DNA of 27,030 nucleotides from JBFJVD01 sp041624375 (lineage in GTDB: Bacteria > Chloroflexota > Anaerolineae > Anaerolineales > E44-bin32), in assembly GCA_041624375.1 (NCBI GenBank), contig JBFJVD010000015.1:1-27030 (forward strand). The letters are read 5' to 3'. A program made the position numbers and the translations under genes. Position 1 is the first letter of the stretch. Every line of letters begins with the position of its first letter. Of the stretch, positions 7,450 through 15,360 are shown one piece after another. The notes below the pieces were generated by a model that did no database searches, was not told where the DNA came from, and worked only from the letters and a program-made list of their open reading frames with translations.

Positions 7450-9186
7450 TTACGACTGAGCAGTCGCAAGTGCCCCTTGCCGGGAACGAATCGCGGCGAG
7501 TTCGATGTCCAGAATACGACGCAAGACGGCGACGCTGGTGGCGTAGGTGGGATCCATCCCGTAGTACGAAAGCGAGCCGGCCCCAAGATTTCGCCCTTTG
7601 CCCATCGGGGTGTCCGAAGCGTAGTGAAGCAGCCCCAGGTCGAACGGCAAACCATGCAGATCGACGATCTCATTGGTCGGATGCAGCTTCGGTCGATGCA
7701 GTTCATAAATGGCCGAAAGGTAGGGGCCGGCCTCCATCTCGATATCCGTATACCCTTCTCGATAGAAGACATTCATGTAGCGCGGGGTCTGCAAGAAGGT
7801 GCCCCGTACGCTGACCGACTTCTGGTTGTCGAGAACCGAGCCGTAGATGAGTTCGTCGACGACATCTGCGGCCGTGAAGCAGTTCTCGAACAGGTAGGTG
7901 TTCTGGGACTGCTCATCGTGGACCACGGAGGGAATCATCACATCACCGATAACCCCATTTAGGGTTGCCGCCTTGCCCATGACATAGATCCCGCGGATCG
8001 ATCCAAGGCGCGTGGCAACATAGGAAAGGATCTCATAGGCTGCCATCCCGAGGGGGTAATCAATATTGATGATTACGGCCTCGCTCTGCTGGAGGAGATC
8101 GAGATCGGCGCGACGCAGACGAGGATCTAGCCGCTCGGGATTAAGCTGATCCAGCCTGAGCACCTGAACCTCGACGTCGAAGCTGTGTTCACTCAGGATG
8201 CGCTGGAATCCAACGGTTCGCTCGGCCTCGAGGCGGGCGGCCTTAAGTGCTTCGCCGTGGGGCCCCTCCTCATAGGTCTTGAGCAAGTAATAGAGAAAAT
8301 TCTCGCGGCTGGAGGGGATTTCATCGGCGCGGATGGCCTGCCATTCGGACTGCAAGGCGCTCCCGTCACCCTGTTCGAGAAAGCGAAGGAGTTCCGCTTC
8401 CTGGCGACCGGCGAAACCGCTCATCAGGTTGGCTATGCTGTGCGTGTTGCTCGAGACAAAGTATGCCGGTCGCTGCGCAAGGTCCGGGCAGGCTCGCTCC
8501 ACATTCTCCCACCACATCTGAGTAGCGCGGCGGTATTCGTTCAGCGATCCGGCAAGCAGGCGCACTCGAAACCGCTTCGGCTGCCGTGCAATCGCGCGCA
8601 GCAGCGGCCAGAAATCCGCCCCCCAGACCTGTTGGAGGCGATCGAGATCCTCGAGCTCGATGCCGATTCCTCCAGCCAACGTGGCGGTGCCGGCATCCCC
8701 GTCCACTGGATCTTGCAGGAAGCTCTTGGCCCGCTCGCTGCGAAGAAGAAGATGGAGCTTGTTCCACTCAATCTGGAACGCCGTCAGGATAGGCAGGATA
8801 TCGTCGATGTCGGACCGGCTTCCGATATAGGACGCCAAAGTGCCTTCGCCATCGAAGAAGCTGCGTCGCCGCCGGGCGAGCGCCCACACCGGAGTCCATT
8901 CCTCCACATTGCCGATTCCGCGCTCGAGGAACACTCGCTGGCTCTGGCCCAGGATGACCCGCTCCACCTCCGTGATACAGGAGGGGAGTCGCAGTGCGCT
9001 GTAGATGAAAGCCGATATGTCGGGGTGGGCGGCGCGGGCATCAGGATGCAGTGAAGACCCCATGCTGGCGTGGGTCTCCTCAAGCGTCCTGATCTGGACA
9101 TCGGCCGTCGAGCGGAGCAGGGAGTAATAGGTCCGGATGTAAAGCTCGATCTCCTCGGACCCTGTCCTGGGAACCGTTCGATCCAT
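7450..9186 (-). CDS. Unfamiliar 578-residue protein with a C-terminal nucleoside-phosphorylase-like region
   Basis: I cannot name a characterised family. The N-terminal two thirds are helical, rich in Arg, Glu and Leu, with no recognisable motif. The last third resembles the purine nucleoside phosphorylase fold: a strand with GIYVMGKAATLNGVIGDV (about 399-416) corresponds to the phosphate-site GSCGA...RDVVI stretch of E. coli PNP. IEMEAG (482-487) corresponds to the VEMEAA motif that holds the ribose. YASDTPMGKG (522-531) corresponds to the SDH strand with the base-contacting aspartate. This comparison is by eye from memory. No signal peptide or membrane helix is seen. The frame is open to 9303, but the ATG at 9186 is chosen because the extension overlaps the membrane protein upstream and is low-complexity. 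It is sandwiched between the two hydroxylase subunits, 22 bases before the Mo subunit, so a role in supplying or handling a purine is plausible but unproven. Confidence 0.7.
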   Translation of the reverse strand: MDRTVPRTGSEEIELYIRTYYSLLRSTADVQIRTLEETHASMGSSLHPDARAAHPDISAFIYSALRLPSCITEVERVILGQSQRVFLERGIGNVEEWTPVWALARRRRSFFDGEGTLASYIGSRSDIDDILPILTAFQIEWNKLHLLLRSERAKSFLQDPVDGDAGTATLAGGIGIELEDLDRLQQVWGADFWPLLRAIARQPKRFRVRLLAGSLNEYRRATQMWWENVERACPDLAQRPAYFVSSNTHSIANLMSGFAGRQEAELLRFLEQGDGSALQSEWQAIRADEIPSSRENFLYYLLKTYEEGPHGEALKAARLEAERTVGFQRILSEHSFDVEVQVLRLDQLNPERLDPRLRRADLDLLQQSEAVIINIDYPLGMAAYEILSYVATRLGSIRGIYVMGKAATLNGVIGDVMIPSVVHDEQSQNTYLFENCFTAADVVDELIYGSVLDNQKSVSVRGTFLQTPRYMNVFYREGYTDIEMEAGPYLSAIYELHRPKLHPTNEIVDLHGLPFDLGLLHYASDTPMGKGRNLGAGSLSYYGMDPTYATSVAVLRRILDIELAAIRSRQGALATAQS

Positions 9187-9193
9187 CTCAGGC

Positions 9194-9577
9194 TTAGCGC
9201 CCTCGGCTCCGCCATGCGCCCCGCCGCCGGCGTGGCGTCGGAACATCGGTCTCGCCGGGGCGCTTGGGGAAGGTGAGCGCGTAGAAGAAGCTGACCACAC
9301 CATAGCTGATCAACATGACCAACAGGGCGATCGCCAGCTGGAGAAGGACGCCTGGCGGAATCACGCCGGATACATAGGGCGGCACAATCAGCTCACGCGG
9401 AATATAGATCCAGGTGTTGGCTGCGTTGGCTCGCAAGAACCAGCCGGCTACGAAGTAGCCGATCAGCGCCAGCGTCACCATGAAGAGGCAGCCAATGCCC
9501 CGCCACACCGGGCTAATCTTCTTGCGTTTTTCCCGCTGGCGTGCTTTTTCGGCAAATTGATATCCGCTGAACCCCAT
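9194..9577 (-). CDS. Small membrane protein, unknown function
   Basis: A 127-residue protein with a basic N-terminus (FAEKARQREKRKK), a hydrophobic helix at about residues 28-50 (IGCLFMVTLALIGYFVAGW), an extracytoplasmic-looking loop with PPYVSGVIPPG, a second helix at about 78-103, and a short Arg-rich tail. The pattern suggests two membrane helices with both ends inside. An AGGAG lies 8 bases before the ATG. It lies 33 bases after the FAD-FeS subunit and 7 bases before the phosphorylase-like gene, so it is part of the operon. It could tether or serve the hydroxylase or its partner at the membrane; nothing in the sequence proves this. No family is recognised. Confidence 0.75.
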   Translation of the reverse strand: MGFSGYQFAEKARQREKRKKISPVWRGIGCLFMVTLALIGYFVAGWFLRANAANTWIYIPRELIVPPYVSGVIPPGVLLQLAIALLVMLISYGVVSFFYALTFPKRPGETDVPTPRRRRGAWRSRGR

Positions 9578-9610
9578 GGCTCATGCTCCTGCGAGAGAGC
9601 GCAGGGCTCT

Positions 9611-11044
9611 CTACGCCTCAGCCGCCCGCTCCCGAGCGGCGCGCTCGATCGCCGTGAGAACTTTGTAGTAGCCCGTGCAGCGACAGAGATTTCCGGTGAT
9701 CGATTGCTGAACATCCCAACGGGTGGGATGAACTCGCTCTTCAAGAAGCTTCGCTGCCGACATAATCAGTCCGGGCGTGCAGTAGCCGCATTGAACAGCG
9801 CCCTCGTCGATAAATGCCTGCTGGACCGGGTGAAGCGCTCCGTCGGCGGCCAGGCCTTCGATGGTGATGATCTCGGCCATGTGGGCGCGCGGCGCCGGCA
9901 CCATACAGGCCATGACCGCCATCCCATCCAGGAAGACCGTGCATGCGCCGCACTCCCCTTCGGCGCAGCCCTCTTTGGTGCCGATCAGCTTGCCTTCTTC
10001 CCGAAGCAAGCGGAGCAGTGTCTTCCCTTGACCGGTCTCAAACCGCAGCTCCCGGCCATTAATCTTCGTCACGATCGGCGTATCATCGACATGACTGTAA
10101 CTCTGCCCAAGGGATTGGCGCCAGTGCCATTCCGCGGAGCCCCAGAGCATCACCGGATCGTCTGGATAGCCATCCTGTTCGGTGCCTGATGCCAGCTGGC
10201 GGAGCGAGCGGGCGGTGGTGCGCGCCACCATGCGCCGCCGGTAATCTGCGGATCCACGGACATCATCGATGGGTTGGGCCGCTGCGGCCGTCCTCTCGGC
10301 GGCTTCGGCGATCACGTCTTCCCTGAGTTCCTTGCCGGAAAGGAAGGCTTCGGCGGCCTCCGCATGCACGATCGTCGGCGCCACTGCGCCGAGGGTCACC
10401 TTCGCCGAAGCAATGCGGCTGCCCTCAAACGCCAGCACGATCGCCACATTGACAATCGAAATGGCCTGCGCTCGGCGCAGGCCAAGCTTGAAGAAGGTGC
10501 TTCTTGCGGTCTCCGGGGGCGCTGGGAAGTAGATATCCGTCACCATTTCGTTCGGCTGCAGCACGGTCTCCCGGACCCCCGTGTAGAACGACTCAAGCTC
10601 GACTTCGCGTTCACCCGCAACGGATTGAATCTTCAGCAGGGTGCCCAGCGCCATGAGCGGCGTGATGGAATCGTTGGCCGGCGAAGCGGTGACCAGATTC
10701 CCGGCGACCGTCCCTCGGCTCCGGATTTGCGGGGCGCCGACTTCCCAGCAGGCGCGCGCCAGCGCAAAAGCCCGTTGGATGATGAGATCGGACCCGGCGC
10801 AGTGGTTGTGTGTGACCATAGGGCCGAGGTGAATCCAGCCCTTCCCGTCAAGGGAGATCTCATCCAGGCCAGGGATGCGGGTAACATCGATTAAGAGCTC
10901 AACGCCGGGCCGTAGACCGCGCTCAATTTCAAGGATGATGTCCGTGGCGCCAGCCACCAGGCGAGCCTTCTCGCCATGCTCGTCCAGGAGCGCCAGGGCC
11001 TCCTCGATCGTCTTGGGCGTTTCATACCGGCGCCACAGCTTCAT
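9611..11044 (-). CDS. Fused FAD and 2Fe-2S subunit of a xanthine dehydrogenase-type hydroxylase
   Basis: Electron-transfer subunit (477 residues) of the molybdenum hydroxylase. Residues 1 to about 290 are the FAD domain, with VAGATDIIL near 31-39 and GTVAGNLVTASPANDS as the second flavin loop, followed by the CO-dehydrogenase flavoprotein C-terminal domain. Residues from about 320 are the iron-sulfur domain: the plant-type cluster ligands C360, C365, C368 and C380 (CAEGECGAC ... MAC), then the helical [2Fe-2S] ligands C419, C422, C454 and C456 (QCGYCTPG ... NLCRCTGY). All eight cysteines are present. The order FAD then FeS is the reverse of eukaryotic and XdhA-type chains, where FeS is first. 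Its ATG overlaps the xdhC stop (ATGA). It should pair with the Mo subunit at 5199-7427. Confidence 0.93.
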   Translation of the reverse strand: MKLWRRYETPKTIEEALALLDEHGEKARLVAGATDIILEIERGLRPGVELLIDVTRIPGLDEISLDGKGWIHLGPMVTHNHCAGSDLIIQRAFALARACWEVGAPQIRSRGTVAGNLVTASPANDSITPLMALGTLLKIQSVAGEREVELESFYTGVRETVLQPNEMVTDIYFPAPPETARSTFFKLGLRRAQAISIVNVAIVLAFEGSRIASAKVTLGAVAPTIVHAEAAEAFLSGKELREDVIAEAAERTAAAAQPIDDVRGSADYRRRMVARTTARSLRQLASGTEQDGYPDDPVMLWGSAEWHWRQSLGQSYSHVDDTPIVTKINGRELRFETGQGKTLLRLLREEGKLIGTKEGCAEGECGACTVFLDGMAVMACMVPAPRAHMAEIITIEGLAADGALHPVQQAFIDEGAVQCGYCTPGLIMSAAKLLEERVHPTRWDVQQSITGNLCRCTGYYKVLTAIERAARERAAEA

Positions 11045-11865
11045 GGTTCCGTCGACCCCTGCTCCATATACGACCTGGATGCATCGTGGCCCATCGGCTC
11101 ACCTGTACCCCCGCGCCGCAGCATCACGATCTCGGCCAACATGCTCAGCGCGATTTCCTCTGGCGTCTCAGCGTTCAATTCTAAACCCATCGGCGAGGTT
11201 ACGCGGGCGATCAGCGCTTCATCGACATCCAACTCACGGAGGATTTGTGCGCACGTCTCCCAACGGCGTCGGGACCCAATGACGCCGATGTACGCCGCGG
11301 GCGTAGCGAGCAGCGCCGGCAGCCCTTCCACATCGAGGGCGACGCCCCGGGTGGTCAGCAAGATATAGGTCTGCTCGTTGATGTTCAGCCGCTGTGGTAT
11401 CTCGCCGATCTCGCAAGCGAGGTGCTCGTCCGCCTCGGGAACAGTCTCCTCCGTGGCGAAACCCGGACGATCGTCGCTCACGACGACCCGCATTCCAAGC
11501 CAGCGGGCCAGGTGGGCAACCGCCTGGCCGACGTGGCCTGCTCCTACAATGAGGATGGTCGGCTGCGGTGCGACCGGTTCAACATACACGTCCAACTCAC
11601 CTCCACAGACCCCAACATCGCCCTGGTCTGGATCGCGGAACTCGTAATTCAGGATTCGGGAACGCCCGGCTCTCAGCGCTTCCACCGCCTGCTGGATGAC
11701 CCGGCTTTCCATTTCCCCGCCACCGATGGTCCCTTCCGTCGTCCCATCCGGGAAGACGAGCATCTTGCTGCCCTCGTGGCGGGGTACAGAGCCCCGAGCG
11801 GCAATTACGGTTACCAGGGCAACCGTCCTTCCTTCCCGCTGAAGCTGGGCAACTCGTTCGAACAT
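11041..11865 (-). CDS. xdhC: XdhC-type molybdenum cofactor insertion/maturation protein
   Basis: XdhC-family proteins bind molybdenum cofactor, favour its sulfuration and deliver it to the hydroxylase. The 274 residues show the N-terminal XdhC/CoxI domain with ARGSVPRHEGSKM (23-35), GTIGGGEME (45-53) and the conserved cysteine C87 in VCGG. The C-terminal Rossmann domain has IVGAGHVGQAV (106-116), YIGVIGSRRRW and SPMGLELNAETPEEIALS. The order XdhC then structural subunits supports assignment to the downstream enzyme. The gene starts 6 bases after the pyrophosphatase stop and overlaps the next ATG, so it is in the operon. In selenium-dependent enzymes it may handle a selenated cofactor, which is inference. 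Confidence 0.93.
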   Translation of the reverse strand: MFERVAQLQREGRTVALVTVIAARGSVPRHEGSKMLVFPDGTTEGTIGGGEMESRVIQQAVEALRAGRSRILNYEFRDPDQGDVGVCGGELDVYVEPVAPQPTILIVGAGHVGQAVAHLARWLGMRVVVSDDRPGFATEETVPEADEHLACEIGEIPQRLNINEQTYILLTTRGVALDVEGLPALLATPAAYIGVIGSRRRWETCAQILRELDVDEALIARVTSPMGLELNAETPEEIALSMLAEIVMLRRGGTGEPMGHDASRSYMEQGSTEP

Positions 11866-11871
11866 CGGTCA

Positions 11872-13215
11872 CTATCCCTCGAGCAGCGCCAGCACGACCG
11901 GCAGCAACTGCTTCTTGCGAGAGACCACGCCCTCCGCCAGCTGCGTGCCATCGTCGCTGCGCTGATAAGGCAGTTCTTCGAGCACTGGAGGGGCGCCGCG
12001 CAGCAAGAGCTGGCTAGAGCCGCCGACGATGTCCGTCACCATCAGCATAGCGAAATCGAGGTTCTGCTCCTCACGGAGACGATCCAGGGCCTCTTGCAGG
12101 GTCTCGAGATGATCTGCCAACTCCACCAGATCGGTCACCTCGACCTGCGCGATGCCGAAATGAAGATCGGCGGCGTCGTAAAGCTTGAGGTCGCTGGTCA
12201 CCAGGTTCATCGGATCTCGAGTCGCAAGCCCGGTCCCGGTCGAAAGGAGCTGACGCCCGAAGGACTCCTGCGTCTCGCCTTCCAGCGGCGACCCACCGAC
12301 AAAGGCCCAGCGGCCAAGCCGGTCGGCGGCCCGGTGATCGCGTTCAGTCGTGGTGGGCGAGGTGAGCATCAGCGTGTCGGAGAGCAGTCCGCCAAGCAGC
12401 AGACCGGCCAGCTCGGGCGGCGCGCTCAGCCCGGCGGCTTCGATCTGCTCCGAGACCAGCGTGCTGGTGCTGCCGACCGGCTCGACGCGGAAGCGGATCG
12501 GGGTGCGCGTGGGCGGGTTGTCCAGCCGGTGATGGTCCAGCACCTCCAGCAACTCCGCCTCTTCAAGCGACCCAACCGATTGCGCGGGTTCGTTGTGGTC
12601 GACCAGGACCAGCTTGACGCGCGGTGGATTGAGCAGGTCGCGCTGCCGGACAACACCATGGTAGGCTCCATCTTCGTTGACGACCAGGAAGGCGCTGCGT
12701 TCTTCCCGCAAGATTCGCGGCAAGGCGTCGCGAATGCGGGTCGTGCGCAGGAAGCGTGGCACTGCCGCATCGGCTGCCTGCCGGCAGGGAAGCTCGAAGA
12801 TCTCCGCCAGGGCCTGTTCTTCACGGTCCGGCCGGGATCCAACGATCTGACTCAAGAAGCTGAACAGGCTCAAGCCGGTGATCAGCCCGTACGGTCGACC
12901 GTCCTCTTCAATGACCGGGGCGACTGCGCCGGCGCGGTGCGCCACCGCCCAGGCTTCGCGCAGGGGGCGATCCGCGGCGACTGTGTCGAGGCGCCGGGCG
13001 ACGGCGTCGAACCTCGGTGAGGCATCCGCCAACAGCTCTGGCGGCTCAAGTCCCAGCCGCTTCAGCACCCAGGCAGTTTGCTCATTGATCGCGCCCGCGC
13101 GGGCAGGAATCGCCTCATCGCCGTCACGTGAGCTCAGGAGCCAGGCATAGCCCATCGCCGCAGCGACCGCGTCGGTATCCGGATTGGCATGCCCGATGAC
13201 GTAGATGCGTGCCAT
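11872..13215 (-). CDS. ppaC: Family II (DHH) manganese-dependent inorganic pyrophosphatase with CBS pair
   Basis: Cytoplasmic hydrolase of pyrophosphate. The DHH domain has GHANPDTDA (8-16), VDHNE (205-209) and DHH (227-229), all metal ligands. It is interrupted by two CBS domains (about 65-120 and 150-198), and the DHHA2 domain ends with SRKKQ (432-436). CBS-containing members bind adenine nucleotides, usually with AMP/ADP inhibiting activity. There is no DRTGG insert: the linker between the CBS repeats is only about 30 residues. The gene sits between the F420 synthesis genes and the hydroxylase genes with 6- to 9-base gaps. Two operon members, CofC and MocA, release pyrophosphate, so removal of that product is a sensible role. 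Confidence 0.93.
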   Translation of the reverse strand: MARIYVIGHANPDTDAVAAAMGYAWLLSSRDGDEAIPARAGAINEQTAWVLKRLGLEPPELLADASPRFDAVARRLDTVAADRPLREAWAVAHRAGAVAPVIEEDGRPYGLITGLSLFSFLSQIVGSRPDREEQALAEIFELPCRQAADAAVPRFLRTTRIRDALPRILREERSAFLVVNEDGAYHGVVRQRDLLNPPRVKLVLVDHNEPAQSVGSLEEAELLEVLDHHRLDNPPTRTPIRFRVEPVGSTSTLVSEQIEAAGLSAPPELAGLLLGGLLSDTLMLTSPTTTERDHRAADRLGRWAFVGGSPLEGETQESFGRQLLSTGTGLATRDPMNLVTSDLKLYDAADLHFGIAQVEVTDLVELADHLETLQEALDRLREEQNLDFAMLMVTDIVGGSSQLLLRGAPPVLEELPYQRSDDGTQLAEGVVSRKKQLLPVVLALLEG

Positions 13216-13224
13216 GCCTTCGCC

Positions 13225-13722
13225 TCAGCCTTCGTCCTGCGGGGAGTCAGCGTAGATCCGCCAGCCTAACGCCTCGAGCTCTTCCGGATCAGCGATCGAG
13301 TCCTTCATTTCGGCGAAGGTGGCGGTGGCTTCCGCCGCGAGGCTACCATCCGGGAGCAGCAGCTCGGCTTTCGCGGTCGCCAGCCGGCCGCGATGCTCGA
13401 GCACCTGGCCGCGCAGCTTGAGCGGCTCTTCGGTCGGCACCGGCCGCCGGAAGCGCAGGTTCATCTTGGCCGTCACCATAAAGCGGTGGTGGTCTCGAAT
13501 CATGACCGCCCGCGTCAGCATCTCATCGAGCATCGAGGCGATGATGCCGCCATGCACGATTCCAGGGTAGCCCTCGAACTGCGACTCGACGGCATACTCG
13601 GCGACGACCTCTTCCGCGTCGACCTCGTAGAAAGTCATCTGGAGACCATGCGGATTCTCCAATCCGCATGCGAAGCAGTGCCGTGAATTGGGTTGCTTGG
13701 TCCGGGTGCCCTCCGCACGCAT
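13225..13722 (-). CDS. PaaI/YbgC-like hotdog thioesterase
   Basis: A 165-residue hotdog-fold protein. CFACGLENPHGLQ (16-28) is the usual N-terminal motif of this subgroup, and GIVHGGIIASMLDEML (54-69) carries the catalytic-helix HGG and an acidic residue. RFRRPVPTEEPL is the typical central strand. Members hydrolyse acyl-CoA thioesters; the substrate here is unknown. The ATG at 13722 lies at the stop of the luciferase-like gene; another ATG five codons upstream (13737) is also possible. There is no obvious link to F420 or purines, and it may simply be carried in the operon. Its stop is 9 bases before the pyrophosphatase start. Confidence 0.85.
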   Translation of the reverse strand: MRAEGTRTKQPNSRHCFACGLENPHGLQMTFYEVDAEEVVAEYAVESQFEGYPGIVHGGIIASMLDEMLTRAVMIRDHHRFMVTAKMNLRFRRPVPTEEPLKLRGQVLEHRGRLATAKAELLLPDGSLAAEATATFAEMKDSIADPEELEALGWRIYADSPQDEG

Positions 13723-13723
13723 C

Positions 13724-14728
13724 TCATTCGGCTCCATTGGGGCTGAATGTGTCGACCAGCAGGCGCACATCGCCGCCGACCGGGTACAGGATGGGGCAAG
13801 TGCAGCCGTGGTCGATGTACTCCTGCACCTTGCGCCGGGCATCCTCTGGCGTGCCGGAGGCGGTGATCCGTTCCACCAGGTCGTCCGGGACATGATGCTT
13901 CGCCTGTTGAATCTGCTCGTGAGTGGCCGGCCAGCCCAGGATCGACTGGATCTTCTCAACCACATCTTTCGAAACCCCGCTGGCTTTGGCGATGTGGGGC
14001 TGCTGGGCAAGATATTGCGTGAGCAGCTCGCGGCTCGTCTCGAGCGCCCGCTCGCGGTCGTGATCGACCGAGCAGACGACCAGCTGCGGACGGTCCACTT
14101 CCTCGAGCGTCCGGCCCGACTGCCTGGCGCCCCGCTCGAGCTGTTCCAGCGCGTCGTCATTGTAGGACGGCGGCACACAGTAATTCAGGACCGCCCCATC
14201 GGAAATCTCGCCCGTGAGCTCCATCATCTTCGGCCCGGTGGCGCCGATGTAGATGGGCACATTGCGCGGTTCCCGTCGACCATGGACGACATCCAGCTCA
14301 ATCCCGTCGACGTGGTGAAATTCGCCGTGGAAGGTCACCCGTTCCATGTTTAGCAGGCGACGCAGGAGCTCCACCGTTTCGCGCATGGCCAGAAGCGGCT
14401 GACGCCGATCGACACCGACGTTGCGCGCCAGGGGATCCCACCACGCACCGATGCCGCAGATCACGCGATCCGGCGCCAGGTCATCCAGTGTGAGAAAGGT
14501 TGCCGCCAATAGCCCGATATTGCGAGTCCAGTTGTTGATGACCCCCGAGCCAACCTTGATTCGTTCGGTGACCGCTGCGTAGGCGGCCATGGGGACCACG
14601 GCGTCGCGCACGAGCCGGGACTCCGCCTGCCATACAGCGTCAAAACCCTTGTCTTCGGCGTAGCGCACGTAGTCCAAGCCATCGCGCAGATCGTGGGCGT
14701 CCTGGAGGTAAAGAGCAACGCAGTTCAT
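13724..14728 (-). CDS. LLM-class F420-dependent oxidoreductase
   Basis: A 334-residue (beta/alpha)8 luciferase-like protein of the methylene-tetrahydromethanopterin reductase type, a subgroup that generally uses F420. Typical stretches are the N-terminal AEDKGFDAVWQAESRLVRD, KVGSGVINNWTRN for the second strand region, CGIGAWWDPLA, RNVPIYIGATGPKMMEL near the middle, and GDVRLLVD near the end. It lacks a signal peptide. The ATG overlaps the cofC stop (ATGA), so it is translationally coupled to F420 biosynthesis, strengthening the cofactor assignment. It could reduce or oxidise an intermediate of the pathway served by the operon; the substrate is not readable. Confidence 0.88.
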   Translation of the reverse strand: MNCVALYLQDAHDLRDGLDYVRYAEDKGFDAVWQAESRLVRDAVVPMAAYAAVTERIKVGSGVINNWTRNIGLLAATFLTLDDLAPDRVICGIGAWWDPLARNVGVDRRQPLLAMRETVELLRRLLNMERVTFHGEFHHVDGIELDVVHGRREPRNVPIYIGATGPKMMELTGEISDGAVLNYCVPPSYNDDALEQLERGARQSGRTLEEVDRPQLVVCSVDHDRERALETSRELLTQYLAQQPHIAKASGVSKDVVEKIQSILGWPATHEQIQQAKHHVPDDLVERITASGTPEDARRKVQEYIDHGCTCPILYPVGGDVRLLVDTFSPNGAE

Positions 14729-15360
14729 GGTTTTCGCCTTTCCAGAACCGGGAATGATTCAGCGGCCACGGTTTCGCGGAAGAGCTCCAGGTCGGCGGGG
14801 AGGTCAAGATCAAGCGCCAGGGAGGCATGCTCGTAAATCGCAACGTTGACTCCAGCATGCTGGGCGCGCTCCAGGTGCCGCTTAAAGCTGTCCGGTCCGA
14901 ACCCATAGCGGATCATTCCTGGCGGCGACGACAGCAGCGCATTCGTGCCGGCTTGATGACGATCCGGTGACAGCACGACGACGGGAGGGTCGTTCGCCCG
15001 ATCGATCACCTGATGCACGCACTCTGGATCAAGCAAGGGTAAATCCGCTGGCAGGATCAAGACGGTACGAACCCCATAACCGCGGGCGACGAGTGTGGCG
15101 CGAGTGAGCGCCGCGTTCAATTCCGAGGCGCCATGTTCAGTCACCGTCCGAGCACCGAAGTCGCGCGCCAGGGTAAGCGCTCTCGAATCCCGGCTGACAA
15201 CCAGGATGCGCTCGATTGCCGGGACCTGATTGAGCACCTCGAGCGTATGGATCAGCAAGCTCCGGCTGAGTTCCTCCCGGGCTTCGTCCGAGAGAACCGG
15301 CGCCAGCCGAGACTTCGCCGCTCGCAGCGGCTTGACCGGTACAATGGCCCACAGGGTCAT
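14725..15360 (-). CDS. cofC: CofC/FbiD: phospho-lactate or phosphoenolpyruvate guanylyltransferase
   Basis: Transfers GMP from GTP to 2-phospho-L-lactate or phosphoenolpyruvate and releases pyrophosphate, the first dedicated step in making the F420 side chain. The 211 residues form a MobA-like nucleotidyltransferase: IVPVKPLRAAKSRLA (6-20) is the nucleotide loop, ILPADLPLLD (102-111) holds the metal-binding acidic residue, and LSPDRHQAGTNALL is the family-typical central motif. The ATG overlaps the cofD stop (ATGA), and its stop overlaps the next gene. The nearby FbiB-like nitroreductase suggests the phosphoenolpyruvate route, but this is inference. Confidence 0.93.
   Translation of the reverse strand: MTLWAIVPVKPLRAAKSRLAPVLSDEAREELSRSLLIHTLEVLNQVPAIERILVVSRDSRALTLARDFGARTVTEHGASELNAALTRATLVARGYGVRTVLILPADLPLLDPECVHQVIDRANDPPVVVLSPDRHQAGTNALLSSPPGMIRYGFGPDSFKRHLERAQHAGVNVAIYEHASLALDLDLPADLELFRETVAAESFPVLERRKP

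Noticed and set aside
7450..9303. Longer form of the phosphorylase-like protein starting at 9303
   Set aside because: The first 39 residues are Ala/Ser/Arg/Pro-rich and overlap the end of the membrane protein gene; the ATG at 9186 fits the operon spacing.
11245..13020. 591-codon open frame on the plus strand
   Set aside because: Antisense to xdhC and the pyrophosphatase, which carry complete catalytic motifs. Composition (Gln/Arg/His-rich) is that of a shadow frame.
13225..14178. 317-residue form of the thioesterase
   Set aside because: The N-terminal half is a shadow of the luciferase-like gene; hotdog similarity begins at the ATG near 13722.
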